Shown: positions 49,005-59,696, counted from the stretch's first letter. The stretch: 64,000 nucleotides of DNA from Wurfbainia villosa (GCA_025175895.1 CM046003.1:43021335-43085334), one strand, 5' to 3'. Numbers and translations: made by a program. Notes: a model not told the origin generated them from the letters alone.

Positions 49005-50146
49005 TGTAGGGGATCATTGGAAGCTAGAGGGGGGGGGTGAATAGCTTGTTTTCGTTTCTACAAAGATAATTAGCGGAAGCACAAAAAAAATAATAATAAC
49101 ACAAATGAAAACAATGCTAACACAATTCCTTTACGTGGTTCGGAGATAGCGCTCCTACTCCACGGTGATCCTTGAGGTGGATCAACCCTAATCAATATCA
49201 CTATGAAGCTTTCCTTTACAACAACCCTCCTCTTCTTACAAAGGATGAAGATGGAGCTTAGAGAGGAGGAGGGGATTTAAAAGCACTAGAAAGCTTGGAA
49301 AAATCGTGGAGGCTTGAGAGTATGATCAGAGAATAAGCATTAGTCCTCAAAGCCACCACCATCCCTCTTTTTATAGAGAGAGGGCTATTTTTCTCGTTGA
49401 GCTACCATCAGTCGACTGATGTATAGCATCAATCGACTGTGGCCAAAGCCAACGACCGGTGGCGGATATGTGGAGATCTGTGCGCAATTTCCAATGGTGC
49501 TGATCGATCGATCACTTCATCGATCGACGGATGAAGCGATCGATCAGTGATTGTCGCCGCGAGTCGAGTGAGACTCCATTCATGCCCATCTTGGCCGCGA
49601 TCGGTCATTGCCGGTATTGGCGGTCGGTGATTGTCGATCATTGTTAGCTCTGGCGGTCGGTGATCATCAGTTTCGACTGACTCGATCGAGCACGACCCCG
49701 GTCGACTATACATCATATCAGTCGACTAATACTCATCAAGTATGAATAATTCATACTTGATTTTACCCCCTAGACCTAGACTCAACCTTCTAGCTCTTCT
49801 TTAAGCCTTGCGTCTCCAGGATCCCTCCGAGTTCGCGACTTGTTCTTCCTTTGCGCTTTGCTTATAAAAGCTTCCTTCGGTTTTGTCATGTCTTGGGTTT
49901 CCCTTTGCCAAAGCGTGCTTGGACTTTACGCCGCCAAAACTACATGCTTGGACTTACGCTGCCAAGACTTGCCTTTGGACTTCCTTTGCCAAGATCACAC
50001 TTGGACTTTGTCTTTACCAAGTCTTCATACTTGGATTTTTCTTGTCACTTAAACACGTTCACAATTATATCACAAAGCATTGCCTAACTTAGATGATTAT
50101 TCAAACATCAACACATATAAATGCTTGGGGCATTGTTGCACCAACA
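49005..50146 (-). repeat. 5' LTR of element H (A family)
   Basis: On the minus strand TGTTGGTGCAACAATG to CCCCTACA (1142 bp). It matches the element-A LTR throughout: the CTTGG/CCAAG array (49890-50040), palindrome region (49405-49730), TATA (49367-49376), and the ACGTGGTTCGGAGATAGCGC block near 49134. The palindrome region is rich in CGATCG words, like the 3' LTR of A rather than its 5' LTR. Confidence 0.88.
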
Positions 50147-50190
50147 AATTCCCCCTTGAACTTTGGCGGATGGATGTTTGAGCTGGCCAT
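50147..50190 (-). pseudogene. Element F gag, first 15 codons
   Basis: ATG at 50190-50188 opens a short frame starting MASSNIHPPK that stops at the H insertion. It corresponds to the start of E gag (ATG 63854). The duplicated AATTC is at 50147-50151. Confidence 0.8.
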
Positions 50191-50239
50191 CTTTGTTATC
50201 GTGCTTGTAGCGGCGGTGAGTCCGGTGACAAGCAATTTG

Positions 50240-50251
50240 GCTCTGATACCA
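50240..50251 (-). other. Primer binding site of element F
   Basis: TGGTATCAGAGC on the minus strand, next to the LTR end at 50254. Confidence 0.85.
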
Positions 50252-50253
50252 CT

Positions 50254-50428
50254 TGTTGGAACGTTGGTGGCCGGCTAGAGGGGGGTGAATAGTCTTTTAT
50301 CGCATACGGTGGATGTCGTTCGGTTAATCATCTACAATTATGATTAGCGCAGCGGAAAACTAATAGTAAAGACAATTAAGATAAATGCAAAGAGAAAAGT
50401 AATGCAAATGCTAACACGAAGTCGTAAA
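50254..50428 (-). repeat. Truncated 5' LTR of element F
   Basis: 175 bp matching the start of the F 3' LTR at 37290-37470 (GTGGCCGGCTAGAGG, TTTTATCGC, AAACTAATAGTAAAGAC). It stops at GTCGTAA where the element-D LTR begins. The rest of this LTR is not found right of D. Confidence 0.85.
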
Positions 50429-51541
50429 TGTTGGATCGATTTGAAACGCTAGAGGGGGGGGGGTGAATAGCGTTAAAACTTTCTTTCTATTCGTTCGTTT
50501 AAAAATCGAGTAAATAATTAATTTGCAGCGGAAAAGATAAGCAATAAATAAAAGAGACAATTCTTTTTACTTGGTTCGTAGCCTTCGGCTACTACTCCAA
50601 GGCCCTAGTGGTCCTTGACCATGCACGAATGACAAAACACTAAACGAACTCCTCCTCGTTGGAGGTAGGAGTTAATCGATACAAGAACAAAAACTTGAGG
50701 TAGAGGGACACTCCCCCTCTCCTCGTTACGATAGAAAAAAGAGCTTCGACAAATGTAAATGAACAACGAATCTAAAACTAAAAACGATGTACAAAAATAA
50801 AGGAAATGGAACCTAGACGTCGGAGAAGAAGCACTTCGTTGTCGGTAGCTTTGCAGAGGCATTTGGAAGCTTGGAATTGATGATTAAACCCTAGGATTGG
50901 CCCTCCTTTTATAGCCTTTGAGCCCCTTTTCGAGAGGAACCCTAGCCAATCACAATTAAGCACCAATCTCCTTGAAATGGGGTGATAAGCCTTGACTCCT
51001 CGAAGCTGATCATTGACCATCAGTCGACTAATGGCCATCATCAGTCGATTGATGGCATCATCAGTTGAGTGCTGACCTCCGACAGTCGACTGATTGACGA
51101 CAGTCGAGTCCTCCAAGCTGGCAGTCGACTGATGCTTGCTGCAAGTCAAAGTTAGCTCAAAGAAAATATTATTTCGACAGCCTTCGACCGTCCGATCTCG
51201 ACCTAGACCATCGATGGGATGTCTCGGGTCGGATCTACGCTTAAGACCATCCCCGTAAGGAGGATACAACATCACTTACGCTCGCACACACGAGCTTACC
51301 TCAATACTTACCATGTCGCTTTTGCTTCCGGCCTTCCACTCGATTCCTTCGGCTCCCTCCGAAGTCACTCGAGTGTCGCCCGACCACCGTGGCTTCCTCC
51401 GGGTGTCGCTAGCCTTCAACTCTAGCTATAGCAATCTTCTGCACACTCGATTCACCTCGTGAGATAACGACATGAGCTTAACTTTGTATCGTTTGCTATA
51501 ATCAAAACTCAGGTTCGACTTAGGTGCCTACTGCACCAACA
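50429..51541 (-). repeat. 3' LTR of element D
   Basis: TGTTGGATCGATTTG to GCACCAACA (1113 bp). It has a G-run motif (about 50450-50465), a perfect hairpin GTAGCC-TTC-GGCTAC near 50579-50593, TATA on the minus strand (50906-50914), and a GTCGACTG cluster (51020-51135). A CTCTCCCTTTTTG polypurine complement follows. Confidence 0.9.
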
Positions 51542-52440
51542 ATCTCTCCCTTTTTGATTTATGGCAAACCAACATACAAAGTTAAGTAAATAGCAAGCAT
51601 GAAGAATAATGTGCATTAGAAACAAACAAAAAATAAAGAAGATTAAGTTGGAGTAGTAAGGATTTTCTTCAAGTACTCCCCCTTGAGGAAACCTCCCCCT
51701 TGACCGAGGGTGAGTCTTGAAGAAAGACCTTAATCCTCCCCTTGAGGGTTGCTTTAAGTAATTAACATTACTTAAAGTTGGCCTTAGTAAAATGTTTAAG
51801 TTAAGATTTCTTCTTAACTTGGCCCTTTCTCCCCCTTAAGTAAAACATTAAGGGCATAATGTTTAAAAATAAGTAAAACGTTGATGGCACAAATAAGTTT
51901 AAGTTAAGAATTCTCTTAACTTGGCCTTTAATAAGTTTTCAAAACTTAAAGTTAAGGTTTAAATATAAAGTAAGTTTTGACCCCTTAACTTTGGCCTTTT
52001 TCTCCCCCTTTTGCCATATATCGAAAAGAGTGAGGGTGTGTGTGGAAAATAAAAATAAGTGTTAAATTTAAAGTCCAAGCATGTTCCACATTATTTTGAA
52101 AATAATATACTGAAAATAAGTTCATCTATAAAATGTTCGACTCATATTTGGCTTGATTGATATAAAAGATCAACCAGTCTTGGTCAGAGTCGGTTAGTAT
52201 GTATGATTATACTCCGTGGTTCATGGCGATGCACTAGCTCTACATCTGGAACCAGGAGTAAGGTCCTAACATCTCATGCCCATCTACGTGGCTAAGTACA
52301 CAAACACATTAGTCCTATGTATTGTGAGATGAATTGACTCCTTAAATCTATGGGTGCATGATATCTAAGGTATGTCCTATGCTAGTCCCAAAAAAATGAA
52401 ATTTAAGAAATAGTAGTAAGAAATTATAATTTGCAAGTTC
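51542..52440 (-). other. 3' noncoding region of element D
   Basis: No gene. At least five CTCCCCCTT-type tracts (51542, 51676, 51690, 51830, 52008) are complements of polypurine tracts; the first adjoins the LTR. I did not find a CAGTCGACTG copy here. Confidence 0.7.
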
Positions 52441-54612
52441 CTATTCTATTACGCACATGCCCAATTTTCGTCTTAATAGACTAAATTCGACTTTGGGTAG
52501 GGGTTTAGTAAATAGATCTACTAAGTTAGACTTCGATTCGACGTATTCGAGTTGTATGGCTCCGTTGGCCACATGTTCTCGAATGAAATGGTGTTTGACC
52601 TCTATATGTTTGGTCCTAGAGTGACATATCGGATTCTCAGTAAGATTAATTGAACTAATGTTATCTACGTGAAGTTTAGTATTCGTAAAGTCTAACTTAA
52701 AGTCGCGAAGAGTGTGATTCATCCAAAGAAGTTGAGTGACACACTCACCCATCGCGATGTATTCAGCTTCGGTGGTAGATAAGGCAACACAATGTTACTT
52801 CCTACTGCACCAACTCACTAGACTCGAGCCGAGAAGTTGACAACAACCACTCGTGCTCTTTCTATCGAGCTTACTACCGGCATAGTCCGAATCAGAGTAG
52901 TCGGTTAGTTCGAACTTGGTAGATCTAGGATACCAAATACCGACATTAAGTGTACCCTTTAGATATCTAAGGATACGCTTGACTAGAGTTAGGTGAGACT
53001 CCTTGGCACAGGTTTGAAATCTTGCGCACATACTCACTGCAAATAAGATATCAGGTCGGCTTGCAGTTAAGTAAAGGAGACTCCCTATTATGCTCCTATA
53101 GTATTTTAAATCAATTTGGTTTCCAATTACATCTTCTTCTACATTAACATTAGTTGCCATTGGGGTATTAATAATTTTAGCGTCTTGTATTCCAAAGCGT
53201 TTAATTAATTCCCTAGTATATTTGCGTTGATGTAGGTATATTCCATCTTTAGTTTGTTTAATTTGTAATCCTAAGAAGAAACTTAATTCGCCTACTAAAT
53301 TCATTTCAAATTCACTTTCCATAAGTGAAATAAACTCATTTAGTAGGATTGAGTTGGTGGTTCCGAAAATAATATCATCTACGTAGATTTGGGCTATGAA
53401 TATGTCTTTACCTAAGGTTTTTACGAAAAGGGTTGGGTCAACTACACCTTGGTTAAAGCCTTTGGACTTAAGATAAATCGAAAGTCTCTCGTACCACGCT
53501 CGCGGAGCTTGTTTAAGTCCATAAAGCGCTTTCTTTAGTCTAAGGACATGATCGGGTTTGTCTAAACTTTCGAAACCGGGGGGTTGACTAACATAAACTT
53601 CTTCTTTAATGTATCCATTTAAGAATGCAGATTTCACATCCATTTGAAACAACTTAAATCCTCGATGTGCTGCATATGCTAATAGCATTCGAATGGACTC
53701 TAATCTAGCTACTGGGGCATAGGTCTCGTCGTAATCTAAACCTTCGACTTGACTAAACCCTTTAGCAACTAGTCTAGCTTTATTTCTAACTACTTCACCT
53801 TTATCATCAATTTTATTTCTAAACACCCACCTTGTTCTAATGATTGTTTTATCTTTAGGTGGTGGTACTAATTCCCATACTTCGTTCCTAGTGAATTGAG
53901 CCAACTCTTCTTGCATTGCAATAATCCAATCGGGATCAAGAAGAGCTTGGTCAATAGTTTTGGGTTCAATTTTAGAAATCAAAGATATTTGACTAAGGTT
54001 TCTGTATGAGGCTCTAGTTCGAACTCCTAGACTTGGATCACCTATCACTTGGTCGATAGGATGATTCGTTTGAGTCCTAGTTGGATTTGAATTTGAGTCT
54101 ACAACTTGATCCATAGGATGGCTTGTTTGAGTTCTAGTTTGGTTGGAGTCATCTATCACTTGGTCGATAGAGTGACTTGGTTGACTTAGGTTAGGATTAA
54201 AACTAGACCTGGTCTCCGGATCAGAGTTAGGTCTAGTATGAATCGGCTCGCTAATTGGGGTTGTCGGGGGTTTTGTAGGTTCGTGTCCTTCATCAAATAC
54301 TGCATTGATGGTCTCCTCAACTCTAAGGGTGTCGTGGTTATATACTCTATAAGCTCTACTTGTAGTCGAGTATCCTAGAAAGATTCCAGTCGTGGTTTTG
54401 GATGTAAATTTTCCTAGGTAATATTTAGTGTTTAGGATATGTACCTTACACCCAAATACCCTAAAGTACTTAATGTTAGGTATTTTATCGTGATAAATCT
54501 CGTATGAGGTCTTAAGGTGCCTCTTTACCATAAGGATCCTATTCTGGACATAGCATGCCGTACTCATGGCTTCGGCCCAAAACCTATCGGGTAGGTTATA
54601 CTCATTAAGCAT
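52441..54612 (-). pseudogene. Element D integrase C-terminus, RT and RNase H
   Basis: The 605-codon frame 54612-52795 begins in the integrase C-terminal part (FRVFGCKVHILN) and passes a linker with three near-repeats of HPxDQVxxD. It then gives RT: WVFRNKIDDKGEVVRNKARLVAKGF, QMDVKSAFLNG, YGLKQAPRAWYERL and YVDD at 53385-53374. RT ends in YLTASRPDILFAV, followed by RNase H YSDSDYAGSKLDRKSTSG. A TAA at 52797-52795 follows SWCSRK; the remaining RNase H (52752-52441) ends LLRRKLGMCVIE. This one stop is the only break in over 2 kb. The stop is at the same codon as in element A. Confidence 0.92.
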
Positions 54613-55530
54613 TGTCCTAGCGGCTTCTTGTAGGGTTTTATTTTTGCGTTCTACTAGGCCATTTTGTTGTGGAGTTCTAGGGCAAGAGAACTCATGGTGG
54701 TATCCATTTAGGTTACAGAATTCTGTAAACCTATAGTTTTCGAATTCACCACCATGATCAGTCCTAAGTCTTTTGATTTTAATGCTTTGTTGATTTTCTA
54801 TTAACTTAAATAGGTTGATTAATTGATCTAGGGTATACTTTTGTTTTTGATGAACCTAACCCAAGTAAATCTAGAGTAGTCATCAATAATGACTAAACAG
54901 AATTTACTTCCGTTAAGTGACTTAGCTCCGTGTGAATCAAATAGATCCATGTGTAGGAGCTCAAGCACACTTTTGGTTCGTTCTTGACTAGTTAGTTGAT
55001 ATTGTGTCCTAGATTGTTTACCTTGTTGACAAGAATTACATATTTTATTATCCAAGTTGTTGAGGTTAGGTAAACCTCTGACTAAATCACTCTGACTCAT
55101 CTTGTGGATGAGTCTTGGGTGTGAGTGACCGAGTTATCGGTGCCACAACCATGATTTCTCTTGTCGTGTCATAAGACACTTAGTTGAGGAGTTAATTAAG
55201 TTGATAGTGTAAATGTTGTTATTTCTAGTCCCTTTAAGAATTGTTTTAGAGGTTTCATTTGTATTAATTACGCATTCATTTTCTAGAAATATGACCTTCT
55301 AGTTATTATCACACAATTGGCTTACACTGAGAAGATTATATTGAAAATTTTCTACTAATAAAATATTTTGAATGACAAAATTTGAGTTAAGCTCAATATC
55401 ACCTGATCTGATGATTTTGAGCTTGCCGTTATTTCCGAAGGCTACCGATCCTTGTCGTTTGAATCAAAGCTTCGAAAACTTGAGTTGATCCCCGGTCATG
55501 TGTCGGGAGCAACCACTGTCCAATATCCAT
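54613..55530 (-). pseudogene. Element D protease and integrase core
   Basis: The protease D-S-G is at 55520-55512 (context WILDSGCSRHMTGD). The pre-integrase WLWHR and LGHSHP blocks are interrupted by a stop near 55125. The frame 55100-54828 carries CNSCQQGK (zinc region) and LLHMDLFD plus DDYSRFTWV (core). After a frameshift near 54830 come the DHGGEF and PRTPQQN/VERK blocks (about 54760-54650), completing the D, D, E set. Confidence 0.85.
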
Positions 55531-56203
55531 TGATCCTACACGCAAGGTAGTTGGATCGGATATTGGATTTATTAAAAATTGGTTGAAAATTATTAACCTA
55601 AATCATCTCACCCATGTCTACATGATCAAACATGTTAATCCTATATATTCTTGTGAGATGACTTCCAATTTTAGTTGAATTAAATTTAATGACTTAAACA
55701 CTTGTCAACCTTGCATTAGATTCGGATTTGACCTTAGGCTCATCAAGTCACCTTTTCAAGATCATGACTTCCAGGTCGTGGCGAGGCACAGAGGCCTTCT
55801 TTGATCGGAACAACGACCACTTCCTTAGACAAAGCCATTTTCAAGAAAATAGAGACTTGACTCACCTAAGACCACTTCCTAGTCTAACTAGTCTAGGATA
55901 CGGCGAGGTAGCTTCAGCTAGTTCCGCTCGGTCAAGTGCACCGAACTAGATACGCCTTATCTAGCCCAAATACACAAGACTCCGCTTTCCTAGTGTACTA
56001 TCATCTCGCCGCGTCCTGGTACTATGTTATCAAGTATTGACAAGTTATAGTCCTATCTAACCATTCTAAAAAGAAAAATCAAACTAACTAAAAACCTAAG
56101 CATGCAATTTCTAAGTTAAAACACAAACAAATTTCGTACTAGCTCCCACTGGACCGTTGATTCGATTTGGTCTCTCCACATAGTGGATTTGGTCCTTAGG
56201 AAC
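55531..56203 (-). other. Gag-protease linker of element D
   Basis: Mostly non-open sequence between gag and protease. It carries a VPKDQ-like start after the gag stop. A short frame on the opposite strand (55728-55949) has no family resemblance. Confidence 0.5.
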
Positions 56204-57763
56204 TCAGTACTGGTTTGATCCTAAGTTTGAAATCAAGGTGGTCTTAGGGACCCATGCTTGGATACATTTTTTATGTCGACTTACGATTGACATATACGAC
56301 TTATTGGTCGTGTTTGAGCTAAACCCTAGCCCGACCTTGTTGTACATGGCCCTTTGTGATCCAAGTAGGAGGTCAAGTCCTTTGGATCCCAAAGTAAACC
56401 TTTCCAACGTATTCCTAAGATCTTCGACTTGACTCTTCAAGAGTGAGTTCTCAACTTCGAGTTTTTCAACCCGAGTTGAGTCCTTCTCTTGAACTCGACT
56501 AGTCGAAGAGGTTAGGGAGACCTCGTGTTTGAGGAGTTTAACTTCCTCAACCAGGGTCTCGACCTTGGACTCGGACTTAGCTAACTTTTTATTTAAAAAC
56601 TTAATTGCACTATAAAGAGTAGTAATAAGAGATCGACTTACCTTGAGTGTATCTTTTGAACCGGATGCGTATCCGTGGCTTGTCTTGAATAGTGCTTCGC
56701 AGTCCGACTCGTCTTCGGTTTTCGATTCAAGTTCCGGTTTTGACTCCGTCTCCGATTCCACTGGTTTAGCCATGAGGACTCGATCGTTATCTTCTTCCTT
56801 AGAAGCTTCTTCCCAAGTAGCGTTAAGTGCCTTTTTGTGTTTTGGTGCCTTGCTCTTGAGTTTTGGGCATTCGGACTTAATGTGTCCAAACCTGTTGCAT
56901 TCATAACATCTTATGTTTGAACTGTTAGGCTTACCTTCGTTGGGTCGAGTGACGGCTCGTTTTCGGCCCTTGACTATCCTCCGAACTAGGTTGACTAGTT
57001 CGACCTCCATTTCCGAGTCGACCTCCGAATCGGACTCATCCTCTTCTTCCTTCGGGGGGGGCTTGCTGGCGGTTTTCTTCTTTGAACCTGCAAATAGTGC
57101 TATACCTTTCTCGGGTTCCGAGTTAGACTGCTCATGAAGTTCAAAATTAGAAAAAAGTTCATCTAATCTAAGTTTAGAAAGATCCTTGGAGACCTTGTAG
57201 GCATCCACCATGGATGCCCACAAGGTAGTCCTCGGAAAGGAGTTTAGGACATACCTTATAAGGTCGCGATTTTCGACCTTTTGCCCGATTGCGTGTAGAT
57301 TGTTGACTATGTCTTGGACGCGAGCGTGGAGTTGCGTCGCCGACTCGTGTTCCTGCATTTTTAGGTTATATAGTTTATTAAATAGAAGATCACGCTTACA
57401 TACCTTGGCTTCATCGGTCCCTTCGTGTAGCTCCACTAGTTTTGTCCAAAGGTCCTTTGCGCTTATGAAGGGGTCGACGCGATTTAGCTCTTCCTTGGAT
57501 AAGCCGCATTGAAGGATTTGAGTTGCCTTAGCGTCGGCTTCGACTTGTCGTTTTGTTGCAATGGTCCATTGGTCATAATCCAAGGATTCACCCACTTCGT
57601 TAGTCGGAAGTGTGAATCCCGTTTGGATTATGATCCACATCTCGATTTGGGTTTTGAGAAAGCATTCCATCCGACCCTTCCAATAACGGAAGTCATCTCC
57701 ATTGTAAAACGGAGGTCGGATGGTGCTAAAACCCTCGAGATGGGCCATTAGAACAAAAGACAC
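56204..57763 (-). pseudogene. Element D gag
   Basis: 519 residues from ATG 57763, uninterrupted. N-terminal capsid-like region: RPPFYNGDDFRYWKGRMECFL, ILQCGLSKEELNRVDPF, LWTKLVELHEGTDEAK. Then an acidic patch, zinc knuckle CYECNRFGHIKSEC (about 56910-56869), a Glu/Ser-rich part, and a leucine-patterned coiled coil (about 56600-56400). It ends with a TGA at 56206-56204 where related elements keep Trp in a WVPK motif, so the stop may be a mutation of a longer gag-pol frame. The close kin in A has the same architecture. Confidence 0.9.
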
Positions 57764-57950
57764 AAGGAGACGAAGATGAAAAACCTAGCAACGACAAAAA
57801 CACACAAGAAAGTACCAAGACTCGCATCTTGGATTAGTAGTGCGGGAGAAAAACTAACAAAATGAAATAAATCTGAAATAAACAGAATTAAAAAGAAAAA
57901 AATCTGTAAAATGGCTAGATTGGTGGATTCACCAAATCTTAGTAACCCCC

Positions 57951-57963
57951 GATTCTGATACCA
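57951..57963 (-). other. Primer binding site of element D
   Basis: TGGTATCAGAATC on the minus strand, two bases from the LTR end; the first ten bases match initiator methionine tRNA. Confidence 0.85.
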
Positions 57964-57965
57964 AT

Positions 57966-58702
57966 TGTTGGATCGATTTGAAACGCTAGAGGGGGGGGGT
58001 GAATAGCGTTAAAACTTTCTTTCTATTCGTTCGTTTAAAAACCGAGTAAATAATTAGTTTGCAGAGGAAAAGATAAGCAATAAATAAAAGAGACAATTCT
58101 TTTTACTTGGTTCGTAGCCTTCGGCTACTACTCCAAGGCCCTAGTGGTCCTTGACCACGCACGGAGGGCAAAACACTAAACGAACTCCTCCTCGTTAGAG
58201 GTAGGAGTTAATCGATACAAGAACAAAAACTTGAGGTAGAGGGACACTCCTCCTCTCCTCGTTACGATAGAAAAAAGAGCTTCGACAAATGTAAATGAAC
58301 AACGAATCTAAAACTAAAAACGACGTACAAAAATAAAGGAAATGAAACCTAGACGTCGGAGAAGAAGCACTTCGTTGTCGGTAGCTTTGCGGAGGCTTTT
58401 GGAAGCTTGGAATTGATGATTAAACCCTAGGATTGGCCCTCCTTTTATAGCCTTTGAGCCCCTTTTCGAGAGGAACCCTAGCCAATCACAATTGAGCACC
58501 AATCTCCTTGAAATGGGGTGATAAGCCTTGACTCCTCGAAGCTGATCATTAACCATCAGTCGACTGATGGCCATCATCAGTCGACTGATGACAGCATCAG
58601 TCGAGTGCTGACCTCCGGTAGTCGACTGATTGACGGCAGTCGAGTCCTCCAAGCTGGCAGTCGACTGATGCTTGCTGCAAATCAAAGTTAGCTCAAAGAA
58701 AA
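57966..58702 (-). repeat. 5' LTR of element D, truncated
   Basis: Matches 50429-51166 and then stops after GCTCAAAGAAAA. About 375 bp of its upstream (U3) end are missing. It keeps the G-run motif, TATA (58441-58450) and a GTCGACTG cluster (58555-58670). Confidence 0.9.
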
Positions 58703-58717
58703 CTATATGTGATTTAT
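58701..58717. repeat. 17-bp target duplication, left of the SINE
   Basis: AACTATATGTGATTTAT, repeated exactly at 58901-58917. A length of 17 is typical of LINE-driven insertion, not of LTR or DNA elements. Confidence 0.88.
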
Positions 58718-58900
58718 TTGTGCAAAAGGTTGGAACCGCCAACCTAGCGGCCCCTACCGGCCCGCCTCCGGGCCATCGTAAGGGAGGTAAATCACGGTGG
58801 GCCTTTGACCCTTGAGACTAGTAACCAGCGCATGGAGGGACGGACCTCGCTTTTGCGAGGGAATGACCATGCGTTAGCCACTAACCCCTTCCCACGGGGC
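58718..58900 (-). mobile_element. SINE-like retroposon
   Basis: 183 bp, GC-rich, between perfect 17-bp duplications. On the minus strand it starts GCCCCGTGGGAAGGGG, then GTTAGTGGCTAACGC resembles a tRNA A box and GAGGTCCGTCCCTCC a B box about 40 bases later. This order and spacing fit a tRNA-derived SINE, which is transcribed by RNA polymerase III and copied by LINE enzymes. The 3' end shows CCTTTTGCACAA rather than a clean poly(A). I do not recognise the named family. Confidence 0.68.
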
Positions 58901-58917
58901 AACTATATGTGATTTAT
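58901..58917. repeat. 17-bp target duplication, right of the SINE
   Basis: Identical to 58701-58717. Confidence 0.88.
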
Positions 58918-59696
58918 GAGCTATAGAAAAGTGGTTAATTGAATGGAAAATTAATCAATTCAAGTATCGGGTGAGCAACCAAGTAGTCACTGAATGTAGA
59001 CACTTTCAACTTAGTTATACATTGGCCGATAGAAGGTTGAAGCAAACACAAACTCAATCAATTAAGGTAAGTGATAAGCCTACCAATAGGAAGGAAAACA
59101 TGTAGGTGTTTAGGACAAAAAAACTATAAGAACGGAAACTAAGGGAAGTTTGGGAAACAACTACCTATGAACATCAAAAAGTAAAATTAAGAGAAAAGCA
59201 AAGTCAAAAGAAGAGCTCCAATCTTGTATTTTTTTTCCCATCGTTGTAATTTCATTGTATTACTCCTATTGTGTCTTCTTGTCTTTATCTTAAGGTAAGC
59301 AAGATTGTAAAAGGTTACTCCCATGATTACTCTTTTTTGACATAAGACACTAGCTAAACAGAGAGGTTCGAAATATTAAAGAAGATCAATTGTATAAATA
59401 TTATATTTTCTTTGACCTACTAAAATAGTCGTAACAAGTTCATTAAATATTATCAAATATTTAGTTGAGTAAAATTCAACCTTATATTCAATATCATATA
59501 CATATAGTTGACTAATATTTAACAAATTAAATTTTATGTCTTTGATAAGTAGAATATTATGAACTATAAAGTTTGAAGAAAATTATATTTTACCTAAATT
59601 GATTACCCTTAATTTCACAATTATTGTCAAAAGTTACTATTTCTGTATTCTTATATTTGAGAATAGTAAACTTGCTAAGGTCTTCAGTCATACATC
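58918..59696 (-). pseudogene. Decayed copia protease/pre-integrase remnant
   Basis: Noncoding AT-rich sequence up to about 59400. From about 59690 leftward, minus-strand translation gives broken pieces of the post-protease region: a HMT-like start, KFTILKYKNTE, FDNNCEIKG, and the FNLLNISQLYV block, with stops and frame changes. It represents an older copia into which element E inserted. No other domain is visible. Confidence 0.55.

Larger units (their letters stand above)
42304..50146 (-). mobile_element. Element H: gag-only retrotransposon with two different LTRs
   Basis: Inserted in F gag with AATTC on both sides (42299-42303 and 50147-50151); F gag continues in frame across the site. Minus-strand order: 5' LTR (50146-49005), primer site (49002-48991), gag (from 48945), 3' noncoding, 3' LTR (43878-42304). 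The 5' LTR is of the element-A family, whereas the 3' LTR and internal region are of the element-C family. A 1.5 kb tandem duplication covers the gag end and part of the noncoding region. No pol. Confidence 0.85.
37290..50428 (-). mobile_element. Element F: gag-only retrotransposon, interrupted by H
   Basis: Minus-strand order: partial 5' LTR (50428-50254), primer site (50251-50240), gag (50190-50147, then 42303-40623), 3' noncoding (40622-38554), 3' LTR (38553-37290). Pol is absent. Element H (42304-50146) is inserted in gag and a small DNA transposon (39373-40291) in the noncoding region. Element E has the same layout. GAGTA precedes the 3' LTR; the matching duplication is lost with the truncated 5' LTR. 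Confidence 0.82.
50429..58702 (-). mobile_element. Element D: Sirevirus-like copia with gag-pol
   Basis: Minus-strand order: 5' LTR (58702-57966, truncated), primer site (57963-57951), gag (57763-56204), protease, integrase, RT, RNase H (to 52441), 3' noncoding (52440-51542), 3' LTR (51541-50429). It is the best-preserved pol here: one 605-codon frame spans the integrase end to RNase H. LTRs differ at roughly 20-25 places over about 735 bp by eye, so it is fairly young. Breaks are few: stops at 56204, about 55125 and 52795, and a frameshift near 54830. Confidence 0.92.
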
